This document shows, in pieces, positions 1-6,900 of a stretch of 7,032 nucleotides of DNA. Below the pieces are notes generated by a model. That model had not been told where the DNA came from. It did no database searches and saw only the letters and a list, made by a program, of their open reading frames with translations. This DNA is from JANYJJ01 sp038241115 (lineage in GTDB: Bacteria; Pseudomonadota; Gammaproteobacteria; Burkholderiales; Burkholderiaceae_C). The DNA is taken from the NCBI GenBank assembly GCA_038241115.1, contig JBBRGA010000168.1, positions 1 to 7,032 on the forward strand, in the 5' to 3' direction. Made by a program: the position numbers and the translations under genes. Position 1 is the first letter of the stretch; each line of letters begins with the position of its first letter.

Positions 1-874
1 CATCCAGCACACGTGTCTTGATGTACGGGAAGCCGCGTTGCAGCAATTCAGCCCAACGCAGCGAGGTGTCGTCAGAGCTCAGGGCGTCGGTGGACAACGC
101 GGGAAACAAGGCTTCGCAGCGCAAACCCTGGGCCTGCAGCAAGCCGGGCCAGCGGGTTTCATAGACGTCGATGACCTGCGACTTGGTTTGAAAATTCAAC
201 ACGCTTTGCAGGCTGCGTTCAACGAAGGCGCTGCCCAGAGCTTTTGGATTCAGCGCCAAAAAGTAGCTCTGCAGGTGGCACTGCGGCATCAGGCTTTCAG
301 TCAAACCGACCAAGGCAGCCGTCGAGGCTCGCAGCCGCGCCAGCATTTTTGAGAAGTCAGCCTCGTTGCCGGAAGGCACGATGCTGTCATTGACGAGCAG
401 CAGCCGCTGCCACCGCGATGGGGCGATGCCTTTGGCGGCGCACTGCGCATAGGTGTGCGCCCATGCGCCGAAGTCAAAGCCTGTGTTTTCGCGAATCAAC
501 ACGCCGCTCAGGCGCTGCGCCAAGGCGCCAGGGATGTGAACGTCTTGCGGCGGCAAATCGGTGTTCACCGTGAGCACCACTGCAAAGCCCGCATCCAGCA
601 GTCGGGTGATGTGCAAGACGGCGTGAGGCTTCAAATCGGGCTGCGAGGCGAAGCTGACAAAGAAGCAAACTTCGCCTGACAAATTGGTGTTCAAGGCCTG
701 CGCTTCAACCAAACGTGCCTGCGTTGCAGGTGTGGCCAGCCCGTCTACGGCCTCGATCAAGCTCGCGTATTTTTGTTGGAGCACGCGGTGCTCGCGACGG
801 CGCACATAAGGCAGCCGGGCTTTGAATTGACGGCGCCAAGTGCGCCAGGATTCTTTCAGCGACATCAGCGACAT
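1..874 (-). CDS. RgpF-family (rhamnan synthesis F) glycosyltransferase-like protein, partial
   Basis: This reading frame is open from an ATG at 874 to the left edge, so the C-terminus is missing; 291 residues are visible. Conserved-looking blocks of the RgpF family appear in the expected order: ENTGFDFGAWA near residue 129, LLLVNDSIV near 160-167, HLQSYFLALNPKAL near 200, VIDVYETRWPG further on, and GFPYIKTRVLD just before the edge. RgpF proteins take part in assembly of rhamnose-containing cell-surface polysaccharides; the exact reaction and substrate here cannot be read. The first ~60 residues are basic and probably lie outside the domain. The start follows the methyltransferase stop by 25 nt, so it is the last visible gene of the operon. 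No good Shine-Dalgarno is present; ATG 874 and ATG 865 sit in a tandem 9-bp repeat and either could be used. An upstream in-frame TGA rules out a longer N-terminus. Whether the protein continues into a fused glycosyltransferase domain is unknown. Confidence 0.85.
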   Translation of the reverse strand, partial: MSLMSLKESWRTWRRQFKARLPYVRRREHRVLQQKYASLIEAVDGLATPATQARLVEAQALNTNLSGEVCFFVSFASQPDLKPHAVLHITRLLDAGFAVVLTVNTDLPPQDVHIPGALAQRLSGVLIRENTGFDFGAWAHTYAQCAAKGIAPSRWQRLLLVNDSIVPSGNEADFSKMLARLRASTAALVGLTESLMPQCHLQSYFLALNPKALGSAFVERSLQSVLNFQTKSQVIDVYETRWPGLLQAQGLRCEALFPALSTDALSSDDTSLRWAELLQRGFPYIKTRVLD

Positions 875-899
875 CAGCGTGTTTCAGGCATCACCAGAG

Positions 900-1508
900 C
901 TACTTGACGCATTCAAACTCCCACAACAAGTGAGACAGCTTGCCCCGGCGTCGCAGATTCCAGCGCCGCAATTGGCGCTTCCAGTTCAGCGTCGATTCGG
1001 CGTTGAAGACTTCAGGCGTCATGCCCCATTCGTTGCGCAGCATCTTGAAGCTGCCCGTGAAGCCGTACATGCGCGCCATCGGTGGCGTCATCGGTTGTGT
1101 GGAGCCATCTGCACAAAAATAACGCCACGTGCCCAAGGTGATGAAGTTGACATGCGTCGGGTCAGTGAAGACCGATGCGTGTGGGTAAGCCGGCGTCAGT
1201 GCGTAGAACGTGCCACCCGGTTTGAGCACGCGGTGAATCTCGTTCATCAACTCGACAAACGGCAAGCGTGTTCCTTCGCCCGCGGGTGTGCCCAACACGC
1301 GCGGGATGTGTTCTAGAAAGTCAAAAGCCGAGATCGAATCAAAGCTGGCGTCCCCGTGCGGTATCGGCTGCAGGCTGAGATTGGCCATGCGAAAGCGCGC
1401 CGGGTCCATGCCTTCGGGCAGGTAGATGTCAACCGCGTGCACTTCATCGCGTGAGTAAGGGTTGCGAGGCACGGGGCCACAGCCCAAGTCCAAGTGTGTG
1501 GTGGTCAT
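900..1508 (-). CDS. Class I SAM-dependent methyltransferase of a polysaccharide cluster
   Basis: The 202-residue protein is a small Rossmann-fold methyltransferase. Motif I, LDLGCG, lies at residues 6-11, the acidic residue expected to bind the SAM ribose is Asp27 in AVDIY, the post-motif block SAFDFLEH is at 60-67, and HRVLKPGGTF, the usual strand-4/5 signature, is at 92-101. A FTDPTHVNF block at 115-122 is common in methyltransferases coded next to LPS and O-antigen glycosyltransferases. The protein begins almost directly at motif I, so it has no N-terminal helical extension, and it ends in a basic tail. It probably methylates a sugar or a saccharide intermediate in the cytoplasm; the acceptor cannot be told from sequence. 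The start lies 12 nt after the upstream glycosyltransferase stop with no clear Shine-Dalgarno, suggesting translational coupling. The fold assignment is firm; the role is inferred from neighbours. Confidence 0.9.
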   Translation of the reverse strand: MTTTHLDLGCGPVPRNPYSRDEVHAVDIYLPEGMDPARFRMANLSLQPIPHGDASFDSISAFDFLEHIPRVLGTPAGEGTRLPFVELMNEIHRVLKPGGTFYALTPAYPHASVFTDPTHVNFITLGTWRYFCADGSTQPMTPPMARMYGFTGSFKMLRNEWGMTPEVFNAESTLNWKRQLRRWNLRRRGKLSHLLWEFECVK

Positions 1509-1520
1509 GCTGGCTGTTGG

Positions 1521-2330
1521 CTATCTGTATTCGACTTGACCTTGGCGATGCACCATGTGCAGCGTCAATCCGTGGCCGGCAAGCTCGGCGTTGCGCCAGT
1601 CGCGAGAGCGCGATTTGCGGGCAAATTTAGCGCGCTGTCGGCCCCACCAATTGAGCCCGATCTTGTTGTACAGGTAACGGTGGTCACCGAACTTGCTCAA
1701 GCCTTGCTCTTTCTTCATGGCGGTTTGCGTGATCATGCCGAAGTGATGCATCACGGCGCTGCCGACCGTGCCCACCGGCACGCCAGCGCGGGTGCAGCGC
1801 GCCAAAAACTCGGCGTCTTCGCGACCGAAGAGCATGCGGTCGGTGTCCAAAAAGCCGACCTTTTGAAACACCGTCTTGTGAACGCTGAAGCACACTCCGT
1901 GAAACCAGCCCAAGCGCGTGACGGCGCCCATCTTTGCCAAAAACTCTGGCGTAAATGCGCTCTGGTCATAGTCCAGCTCAAACTCCACCATGCTCGGGCT
2001 GACGACCTTCAGACCCTGTTTTTCAGCCGCGTCGATTTGCGCTTGAATGAAGTTGTGGGTGCAAATGATGTCGTTGTTCAGCAGCACCACCCAATCGGTA
2101 TCCGCCAGCAAGGCGCCTTGTGTCCAGGCGCCGCCGCAGCCCAGATTCACCGCGTTATTGATACTGCGAATATCGGGCCTGGACGCCAGCCAAGCGGCCG
2201 TTGCGTCGGTGCTGCCGTTGTTGATGATGAGCAGGCTGCTCGCGTCCACGCCCACGCTGAGCAAGCTGCTGACGCACTGCTGCGTGTAGTGCAACTGGTT
2301 CAGCACCGGGATCACAACCGTGAAGCTCAT
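1521..2330 (-). CDS. Family 2 glycosyltransferase, rhamnosyltransferase-like
   Basis: This 269-residue GT-A fold enzyme starts with the classic family 2 strand SFTVVIPVLNQ. The nucleotide-sugar site shows INNGSTD at 36-42, a NLGCGGA loop at 62-68, and LLNNDI at 83-88 in the place of the DxD metal-binding motif. The catalytic-base region carries GREDAEF at 169-175 after a GWFHG segment, and MHHFG at 194-198 follows. This layout resembles GT2 enzymes annotated as rhamnosyltransferases or O-antigen transferases, but donor and acceptor are not certain. The frame is open to an ATG at 2372, which would overlap the upstream gene by 26 nt; I prefer ATG 2330 because the family's first beta strand begins there and it leaves a normal 16-nt gap. 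The basic C-terminus (KFARKSRSR) could help peripheral membrane binding. It sits between the peroxidase-like gene and the methyltransferase in one transcription unit. Confidence 0.92.
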   Translation of the reverse strand: MSFTVVIPVLNQLHYTQQCVSSLLSVGVDASSLLIINNGSTDATAAWLASRPDIRSINNAVNLGCGGAWTQGALLADTDWVVLLNNDIICTHNFIQAQIDAAEKQGLKVVSPSMVEFELDYDQSAFTPEFLAKMGAVTRLGWFHGVCFSVHKTVFQKVGFLDTDRMLFGREDAEFLARCTRAGVPVGTVGSAVMHHFGMITQTAMKKEQGLSKFGDHRYLYNKIGLNWWGRQRAKFARKSRSRDWRNAELAGHGLTLHMVHRQGQVEYR

Positions 2331-2346
2331 GGCGCGCTGGTCACGC

Positions 2347-2961
2347 TCAAGCCTTCGGCGCTTTGGGTACACGTCCCATCAGGTAAAACTCATCGTTGGG
2401 CCGCATCGAGGTGAGGTTGGCCATGCGATTGGACAAACCAAACACCGCTGTGATCGCGCCGATGTCCCACGCGTCTTCGTCAGTGAACCCGTGCTCGCGC
2501 AATGCGGCGAAGTCGGCCTCGGTGAGCGATGCCGAGTCAAGGCACACCTTCATCGCAAACGCCAGCATGGCGGTTTGACGCGGGGTGATGTCGGCCTTGC
2601 GGTAGTTCACCGCGAGCTGATCGGCGAGCAGCGGCTTTTTTTCGTAAATGCGCAAAATCGCGCCGTGCGACACCACGCAGTAATGGCAGCCGTTGGCTGC
2701 GCTGGTGGCGACCACGATCATTTCTTTCTCGCCCTTGGTCAGGCGGCCGGGTGCGTCTGATGCGGGCGGGCGGTTCATCACCGCGTCAAGGTAGGCCACA
2801 AAGGCGCGCCATTCCTCGGGGCGGTGCGCCAGTGCCAAAAACACGTTGGGCACAAAGCCGGTTTTTTCCTGCACCGCGATGATTTTTTCGCGGATGTCGG
2901 CTGGCACGTCGGCGAGGTTGGGAACCGGATAGCGGCTGATGGGATGGGTTGGCATGTTCAT
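2347..2961 (-). CDS. AhpD-like peroxidase-related enzyme (carboxymuconolactone decarboxylase family)
   Basis: The 204-residue protein belongs to the all-alpha AhpD/CMD superfamily, closest in style to the 'uncharacterized peroxidase-related enzyme' group. The redox centre NGCHYCVVSHG puts Cys92 and Cys95 in a CxxC pair followed by His99, the CxxCxxxH pattern of AhpD. Glu80, 12 residues before the first cysteine, matches the spacing of the proton-relay glutamate described for mycobacterial AhpD; the relay histidine next to the cysteines is shifted (CHYC rather than CSHC). Members reduce peroxides or protein disulfides through the cysteine pair; the partner and substrate of this group are unknown. 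There is no signal peptide, so it should be cytoplasmic. Its start is well supported by a strong Shine-Dalgarno overlapping the msbA stop, so it should be translated efficiently. Placement in an LPS operon is unusual and does not by itself reveal a function. Confidence 0.93.
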   Translation of the reverse strand: MNMPTHPISRYPVPNLADVPADIREKIIAVQEKTGFVPNVFLALAHRPEEWRAFVAYLDAVMNRPPASDAPGRLTKGEKEMIVVATSAANGCHYCVVSHGAILRIYEKKPLLADQLAVNYRKADITPRQTAMLAFAMKVCLDSASLTEADFAALREHGFTDEDAWDIGAITAVFGLSNRMANLTSMRPNDEFYLMGRVPKAPKA

Positions 2962-2968
2962 GAAAAGT

Positions 2969-2974
2969 CTCCTT
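2969..2974 (-). promoter_or_regulatory. Strong ribosome binding site for the AhpD-like gene
   Basis: On the minus strand the hexamer AAGGAG lies 7 nt before the ATG at 2961. Its first A is also the last base of the msbA TGA stop, so a ribosome finishing msbA stops on the next gene's Shine-Dalgarno. It is the only near-perfect site in the operon; the other genes have weak or no recognisable sites. It fixes the start of the AhpD-like gene at 2961. Confidence 0.85.
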
Positions 2975-4752
2975 CAAAGTCTGAATTGCATGGCGTGAAG
3001 CCGAGCGTACAGGCCGCCGCGTGCCAGCAGTTCGGCGTGGGTGCCCTGTTCCACCACACGGCCCGCTTCCATGGCCACGATGCGATCGGCGCGCTCTATC
3101 GTGGCCAAGCGGTGCGCAATCACCAAGCTGGTTCGGCCTCGCATCAAGCGCTGCAATGCGTCTTGCACTAAGCGCTCGGATTCGGCATCGAGCGCCGAGG
3201 TGGCTTCGTCCAGTATCAAGATGGGCGCGTCTTTGAAGATGGCCCTGGCGATGGCCATGCGTTGACGCTGACCGCCCGACATCTGGTTGCCGTTGTGACC
3301 GATCACAGTGTCCAAGCCTTGCGGCAAGGCCAGCGCAAAGTCGAGCAAGTTGGCGTCGCGCAGCGCCTGCGTCACGCGCTCGCGTTCATCGTTTTTATTG
3401 TCTGACGGTGGCGCACCCAGACTCACATTGGCCGCCACGGTGTCATTGAACAGCACCACGTCTTGGCTCACCAATGCAAATTGACGGCGCAGTGCGGCCA
3501 CGTTCCACTGCGCCAGCGGCGTGCCGTCCAGCAGCAACACGCCGCTGGTGGGCTCAATGAAGCGAGGCAGCAAATTCACCACGCTCGACTTGCCTGCGCC
3601 TGAAGGCCCGACCAGGGCCACAGCCTCGCCAGGGCGTAAATCCAGGCTCACGTTCTGCACCGCGGCGTCTTGGTCCACGCGGTATTGCAGGCTCACGTCC
3701 ACCAGCTGCAAGTGACCTCTTGAACGTTCAGAGCGCCCCGGATCAAAGCCACCGCTGGCCTCCACCGGGCTGTTATCGATCAGGTCGACACCGCGCTCGA
3801 ACGCCGCCAAGCCGCGCGTGATGGGCCCGGCCACTTCGGACAAATGTTTGATCGGCGAGATCAGCATCAACATCGCTGTGATGAAGGCAGCGAAGCCGCC
3901 CACCGTGCCGCCTTCGGTGCCGCTTTGCCAGAGCGCGGCCACGATCACGGCAGACAAAGTCACGGCGGCCAGCACTTGGGTGATAGGTGTCATCGTGGCC
4001 GCAGCCACCACCGATTTGGTCGACAAGCGGCGCAGCAGTTCGGTGGCTACGGCGAAGCGCGCCGATTGCCCTGGCGCTGCTTCATGCAGCCGCACGATGC
4101 GCCACGCGAGCACGTTTTCTTCCACCACGTAAGCCAACCGATCCGCCGCCACTTGGCCTTCCAAGGTCAGGCGGTGCAGGCGTTTGCTGAGCACGCGCAT
4201 GACAATGGCCACCGCGGGGAACAGCACCGCCACAAACAGCGTGAGCTTCCAGTTCAGCCACATCAGATAGCCCAACATGGCCAGCAAAGTCAGCGAGTCC
4301 TTGACCAGCGTGGTGATCGAAGACACCAGCAAATTCGCCGCGTTTTGCGTCTCGAAGCTGAGCGTGTTGGTCAGGCTGCTGGCGCTTTGCCGTGTGAACA
4401 GCGCAGGCTGCGCATCCAGCAGGCGCGCAAACATGACGCCGCGCATGATGGCCACGCCGTTGTTGGCCGACCAGGCCAAGGCGTACTGCGCCACAAAACC
4501 CAGAAAACCACGAACGGCGAACAAGCCGATCACCGCCACCGGCACCAGCCACAAGTTCAATTTGCCGCTCTGAAAACCGCTGTCGAGCAGTGGCTTCATC
4601 ATGGCCGGGATCAACGGTTCGGTGAGTGCGCCCAAAGCGCTGGCCAGCATGGCCAATGCAATGGCCCAACGGCTGCTGGCCACATAAGGCTGCAAGCGGC
4701 GCAAGCGCTGCATGAAGGGCAGGGCAGGCCTGTCGAGGAACTCAGTTTTCAT
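2974..4752 (-). CDS. msbA: MsbA, lipid A-core flippase (ABC exporter, membrane plus ATPase half-transporter)
   Basis: This 592-residue protein is a fused membrane/ATPase half-transporter that works as a homodimer in the inner membrane, flipping lipid A-core from the cytoplasmic to the periplasmic leaflet. E. coli MsbA is 582 residues. Hydrophobic segments at about 30-48, 67-93, 153-188 (two helices), 248-275 and 285-301 form the six-helix domain. The ATPase domain has Walker A GPSGAGKSS at 382-390, Q-loop Gln430 in VSQDVVLFNDT, signature MSGGQRQR from 491 (Met replaces the usual Leu), Walker B ILILDE at 511-516 with catalytic Glu516, and H-loop His547. VVLFNDT and GLDTVIGHNG are typical of MsbA rather than other exporters. 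A short polar insertion (PSDNKNDERER) follows the Q-loop region. ATG 4752 is preferred over the adjacent TTG 4755. It overlaps the upstream glycosyltransferase by 11 nt and has little Shine-Dalgarno, so translation is probably coupled. A general lipid exporter is the only serious alternative. Confidence 0.95.
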   Translation of the reverse strand: MKTEFLDRPALPFMQRLRRLQPYVASSRWAIALAMLASALGALTEPLIPAMMKPLLDSGFQSGKLNLWLVPVAVIGLFAVRGFLGFVAQYALAWSANNGVAIMRGVMFARLLDAQPALFTRQSASSLTNTLSFETQNAANLLVSSITTLVKDSLTLLAMLGYLMWLNWKLTLFVAVLFPAVAIVMRVLSKRLHRLTLEGQVAADRLAYVVEENVLAWRIVRLHEAAPGQSARFAVATELLRRLSTKSVVAAATMTPITQVLAAVTLSAVIVAALWQSGTEGGTVGGFAAFITAMLMLISPIKHLSEVAGPITRGLAAFERGVDLIDNSPVEASGGFDPGRSERSRGHLQLVDVSLQYRVDQDAAVQNVSLDLRPGEAVALVGPSGAGKSSVVNLLPRFIEPTSGVLLLDGTPLAQWNVAALRRQFALVSQDVVLFNDTVAANVSLGAPPSDNKNDERERVTQALRDANLLDFALALPQGLDTVIGHNGNQMSGGQRQRMAIARAIFKDAPILILDEATSALDAESERLVQDALQRLMRGRTSLVIAHRLATIERADRIVAMEAGRVVEQGTHAELLARGGLYARLHAMQFRL

Positions 4753-5536
4753 CAAGGCGTTCGTCGGGAAACACGGGACGCTTGGGCGGATGCGCCAGAA
4801 ACATCAGCTTGATGTACTTGTAGTAAGCGTATTCGGCGTTGTAGACGGCCAGCATCAAGCCGTGCGAACCATCCAAAAAACCGCGCCGCAGCACGTAACT
4901 GCGGAAAAACGCGAACGCGCCGTGAAGCAAGGCACCGCCGACGCTGCCGCTTTTGCCGCGCGTTTGCATGTCGCGCGCCGCACCTGTGGAGTAGCGGTCG
5001 AGCTTTTCCAGCACATTGCCAATGTTCGGGTAGCTGTAGTGGATCAGGCTGGCTTGCAGGTTGCCCACGCTGCCGTTGACCGTCATGTGAGCGTGTAGAA
5101 AATGATCGGTGAAGCCTGATTTTTCGCGTCGCCCGAGGCGCAGTGTGTGGTCGGGTCGCCATCCGGAATGATGAATAACCTTGCCGCAAAACTCTGAGAT
5201 TCGTGGGATCCGAAACCCGTCGCACGAGGCAGCGCGTATGGCTGCCAAAATTTCAGTCTGGAGGCGCGGTGTGATGCGTTCATCAGCGTCCAGCGACATC
5301 ACCCACGCGGTGTTGGTCATGCCAAAGCCGCGTGCCACCTGGCTGCCGTAACCGGGCCAGTCGGTTTGCACGACGCGCGCTCCGGCGGCGGTGGCGCGAA
5401 CGGCGGTGGCGTCGATGCTGCCAGAGTCAAGCACCAGCACTGCGTCGGCAAATGATGCGCTGGCCACACATTCGACGATGTTTGTTTCCTCGTTTTTCGC
5501 AACGATCACCACCGTCAACGAATGCGGGTTTTGCAT
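4742..5536 (-). CDS. WaaE/LgtF-like family 2 glycosyltransferase (LPS core)
   Basis: The 264-residue protein is a GT2 enzyme of the WaaE/KdtX/LgtF type, members of which add a glucose to the inner-core heptose of LPS at the cytoplasmic face of the inner membrane. Visible motifs are TVVIVAKNEE at 8-17, VLDSGSIDAT at 35-44, the DxD-type metal site SLDADER at 81-87, HHSGWRPDHTLRL at 122-134, and the diagnostic C-terminal RGFLDGSHG at 218-226 followed by an aromatic stretch (YNAEYAYYKYIK). The last two blocks are what point to WaaE rather than to a generic GT2. The frame stays open to 5791 inside tolB, but the family's first strand starts just after ATG 5536, so that start is used. No Shine-Dalgarno is visible before it. 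It is the first gene of the operon and overlaps msbA by 11 nt, which fits a core sugar being added before flipping. The precise sugar is inferred. Confidence 0.9.
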   Translation of the reverse strand: MQNPHSLTVVIVAKNEETNIVECVASASFADAVLVLDSGSIDATAVRATAAGARVVQTDWPGYGSQVARGFGMTNTAWVMSLDADERITPRLQTEILAAIRAASCDGFRIPRISEFCGKVIHHSGWRPDHTLRLGRREKSGFTDHFLHAHMTVNGSVGNLQASLIHYSYPNIGNVLEKLDRYSTGAARDMQTRGKSGSVGGALLHGAFAFFRSYVLRRGFLDGSHGLMLAVYNAEYAYYKYIKLMFLAHPPKRPVFPDERLDEN

Positions 5537-5568
5537 GGAATAAGTAAGTGCGGCATCTATGATGTTGA
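5535..5568. promoter_or_regulatory. Divergent start region between the LPS operon and tolB; weak promoter candidates only
   Basis: Only 32 bp separate the glycosyltransferase ATG (5536, minus) from the first possible tolB start (5569, plus). On the plus strand TATGAT at 5558-5563 matches five of six bases of a -10 box, but the best -35 at a 17-nt spacing (ATGGAA, 5535-5540) is poor. Transcription would then start around 5570, favouring a downstream tolB start. On the minus strand TTGAAT at 5578-5583 could be a -35, with only a weak -10 (TAGATG, 5554-5559) 18 nt away. The promoters must overlap coding sequence, if they are here at all. Confidence 0.3.
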
Positions 5569-6900
5569 TTGTCCTTGATTCAAAAGTCTGCCTTGAACGA
5601 CACGCTGAGCCATCCCCGCACGCTTCTGTCCACGTTTCGCAAGCTCCTTTGTTTGGTTGCTTGCGCTGTGGTGCTTGTTGCACCAGCCCAAGCGCAATTT
5701 CGAGTTGAAATTTCAGGTGTGGGGGCCACGCAAGTCCCCATCGCCATCGCCAAATTCCGCGATGAGGACAAAGCGGGTCAAGCCATTGCAAACATTGTTC
5801 GCAGCGACCTGGAACGCAGTGGCCTGTTCCGCGGCATCGACGCGCCAGGCAATTTGGACGAAACCGCGCAACCCGAGATGGCGCAGTGGCGCGCGCGCAA
5901 TGCCGACGCGCTGGTGGGCGGTTCAGTCACCAAGTTGGCCGACGGCCGTTTTGACGTGCGCTTCAAGCTGTGGGATGTGGTCAAGGGAGTCGAATTGGGT
6001 GGCCAAAGCACAGTGGTCGACAACACGGATCTGCGCTTGGCGGCTCACCGCATCGCCGACTACCTGCATGAAAAACTGACCGGTGAAAAGGGTGTGTTTT
6101 CGACTCGCATTGCCTACGTCACCAAGGGTGGAGGCCGCTTTACTTTGCGCGTTGCCGATGCCGACGGTGAAGGTGGGCAAGTGGCAGTCAACAGCGCCGA
6201 ACCGCTTATTTCACCGGCTTGGTCGCCAGACGGAAAAGAGCTGGCTTACGTGAGTTTTGAAAGCCAAAAAGCGGTGGTCATTGCGCAGGACGTGGCCACT
6301 GGAAAGCGCCGCACGATCGCGTCTTTTCGCGGCTCGAACAGCGCGCCTGCCTGGTCTCCCGATGGCCAGCAATTGGCGTTGACGTTGTCGCGCGACGGCG
6401 GCGCGCAGCTTTTTTTGATGAACCGCTTTGGTGAAGGCGTGCGCCGCTTGACCAGCAGCAGCTCCATTGACACCGAGCCGGCGTTTTCGCCCGATGGCAA
6501 GTCGGTCTACTTTGTCAGCGACCGCGGCGGCAGCCCACAAATCTACCGCGTGTCGGTGGACGGCGGCACGCCAGAGCGCGTCACGTTTTCTGGCAGCTAC
6601 AACATCAGCCCCGCCATCAGCCCTAACGGCCGAAGCCTGGCCTACATCACTCGCCAAGGCAATGCCTTCAAGTTGGCGCTGCTCGACTTGACGGCAGGCG
6701 CCGCGCCCCAACTGCTCACCGAGACCAATGACGATGAGAGCCCCAGCTTTTCGCCGAACGGCCGTTTGCTGATTTACGCCAGCCGAGCGCAGGGCCGCGA
6801 TGTGTTGATGACCACCACGCTCGATGGCAAGATCAAAGCGCGTTTGGTGTCTACCACTGCCGATGTGCGCGAGCCGAGCTGGGGGCCGTTTGGTCGCTGA
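5569..6900 (+). CDS. tolB: TolB, periplasmic beta-propeller of the Tol-Pal system
   Basis: TolB links the inner-membrane TolQRA motor to the lipoprotein Pal and helps keep the outer membrane intact and constrict it at division. From TTG 5569 the frame gives 443 residues (E. coli TolB: 430). A signal peptide is clear: basic FRK, hydrophobic LLCLVACAVVLV, then APAQA with cleavage after Ala42. The mature N-terminus QFRVEISGVG matches the arm that binds TolA in the family. The N-terminal domain runs to about 175, followed by a propeller with repeated WD40-like motifs: SPAWSPDGKELAYVS from 215, APAWSPDGQQLAL from 259, EPAFSPDGKSVYFVS from 303, SPAISPNGRSLAYI from 347, SPSFSPNGRLLIYAS from 391 and a final EPSWGPFGR. 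There is no ATG; TTG at 5569, 5575 or 5593 are options, none with a good Shine-Dalgarno. TTG 5593 gives a more normal signal-peptide length. The identity is firm, the exact start is not. tolA does not precede it. Confidence 0.97.
   Translation: MSLIQKSALNDTLSHPRTLLSTFRKLLCLVACAVVLVAPAQAQFRVEISGVGATQVPIAIAKFRDEDKAGQAIANIVRSDLERSGLFRGIDAPGNLDETAQPEMAQWRARNADALVGGSVTKLADGRFDVRFKLWDVVKGVELGGQSTVVDNTDLRLAAHRIADYLHEKLTGEKGVFSTRIAYVTKGGGRFTLRVADADGEGGQVAVNSAEPLISPAWSPDGKELAYVSFESQKAVVIAQDVATGKRRTIASFRGSNSAPAWSPDGQQLALTLSRDGGAQLFLMNRFGEGVRRLTSSSSIDTEPAFSPDGKSVYFVSDRGGSPQIYRVSVDGGTPERVTFSGSYNISPAISPNGRSLAYITRQGNAFKLALLDLTAGAAPQLLTETNDDESPSFSPNGRLLIYASRAQGRDVLMTTTLDGKIKARLVSTTADVREPSWGPFGR

Noticed and set aside
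38..679. Plus-strand open frames at 38-352 and 455-679
   Set aside because: Both lie opposite the continuous RgpF-family frame, which carries the recognisable motifs; these are shadows.
840..1316. A 158-codon open frame on the plus strand over the methyltransferase
   Set aside because: The minus strand carries all methyltransferase motifs; this frame has none and no ribosome binding site.
2331..2372. A 14-residue N-terminal extension of the second glycosyltransferase (ATG 2372)
   Set aside because: It would overlap the AhpD-like gene by 26 nt and adds a basic stretch before the normal GT2 first strand; ATG 2330 fits better, though 2372 cannot be fully excluded.
1494..2414. A 306-codon open frame on the plus strand across the second glycosyltransferase
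   Set aside because: It spans gene boundaries on the other strand, shows low-complexity Ala/His/Gln composition and no motif. It is an antisense shadow.
3844..4812. A 322-codon open frame on the plus strand, opposite msbA
   Set aside because: The translation is rich in His, Gln and Arg with no recognisable domain, and the opposite strand encodes an unmistakable MsbA. Long antisense frames are expected in codon-biased GC-rich genes.
5562..5708. A short plus-strand frame from ATG 5562, out of frame with tolB
   Set aside because: It codes 48 residues with no motif and no ribosome binding site, and overlaps the clear TolB signal peptide in another frame. I considered it as a leader peptide but found no support.
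5537..5791. An 85-residue N-terminal extension of the WaaE-like glycosyltransferase running into tolB
   Set aside because: The extension is antisense to the tolB signal peptide and N-terminal domain, has no family similarity, and the family's first beta strand starts right after ATG 5536.
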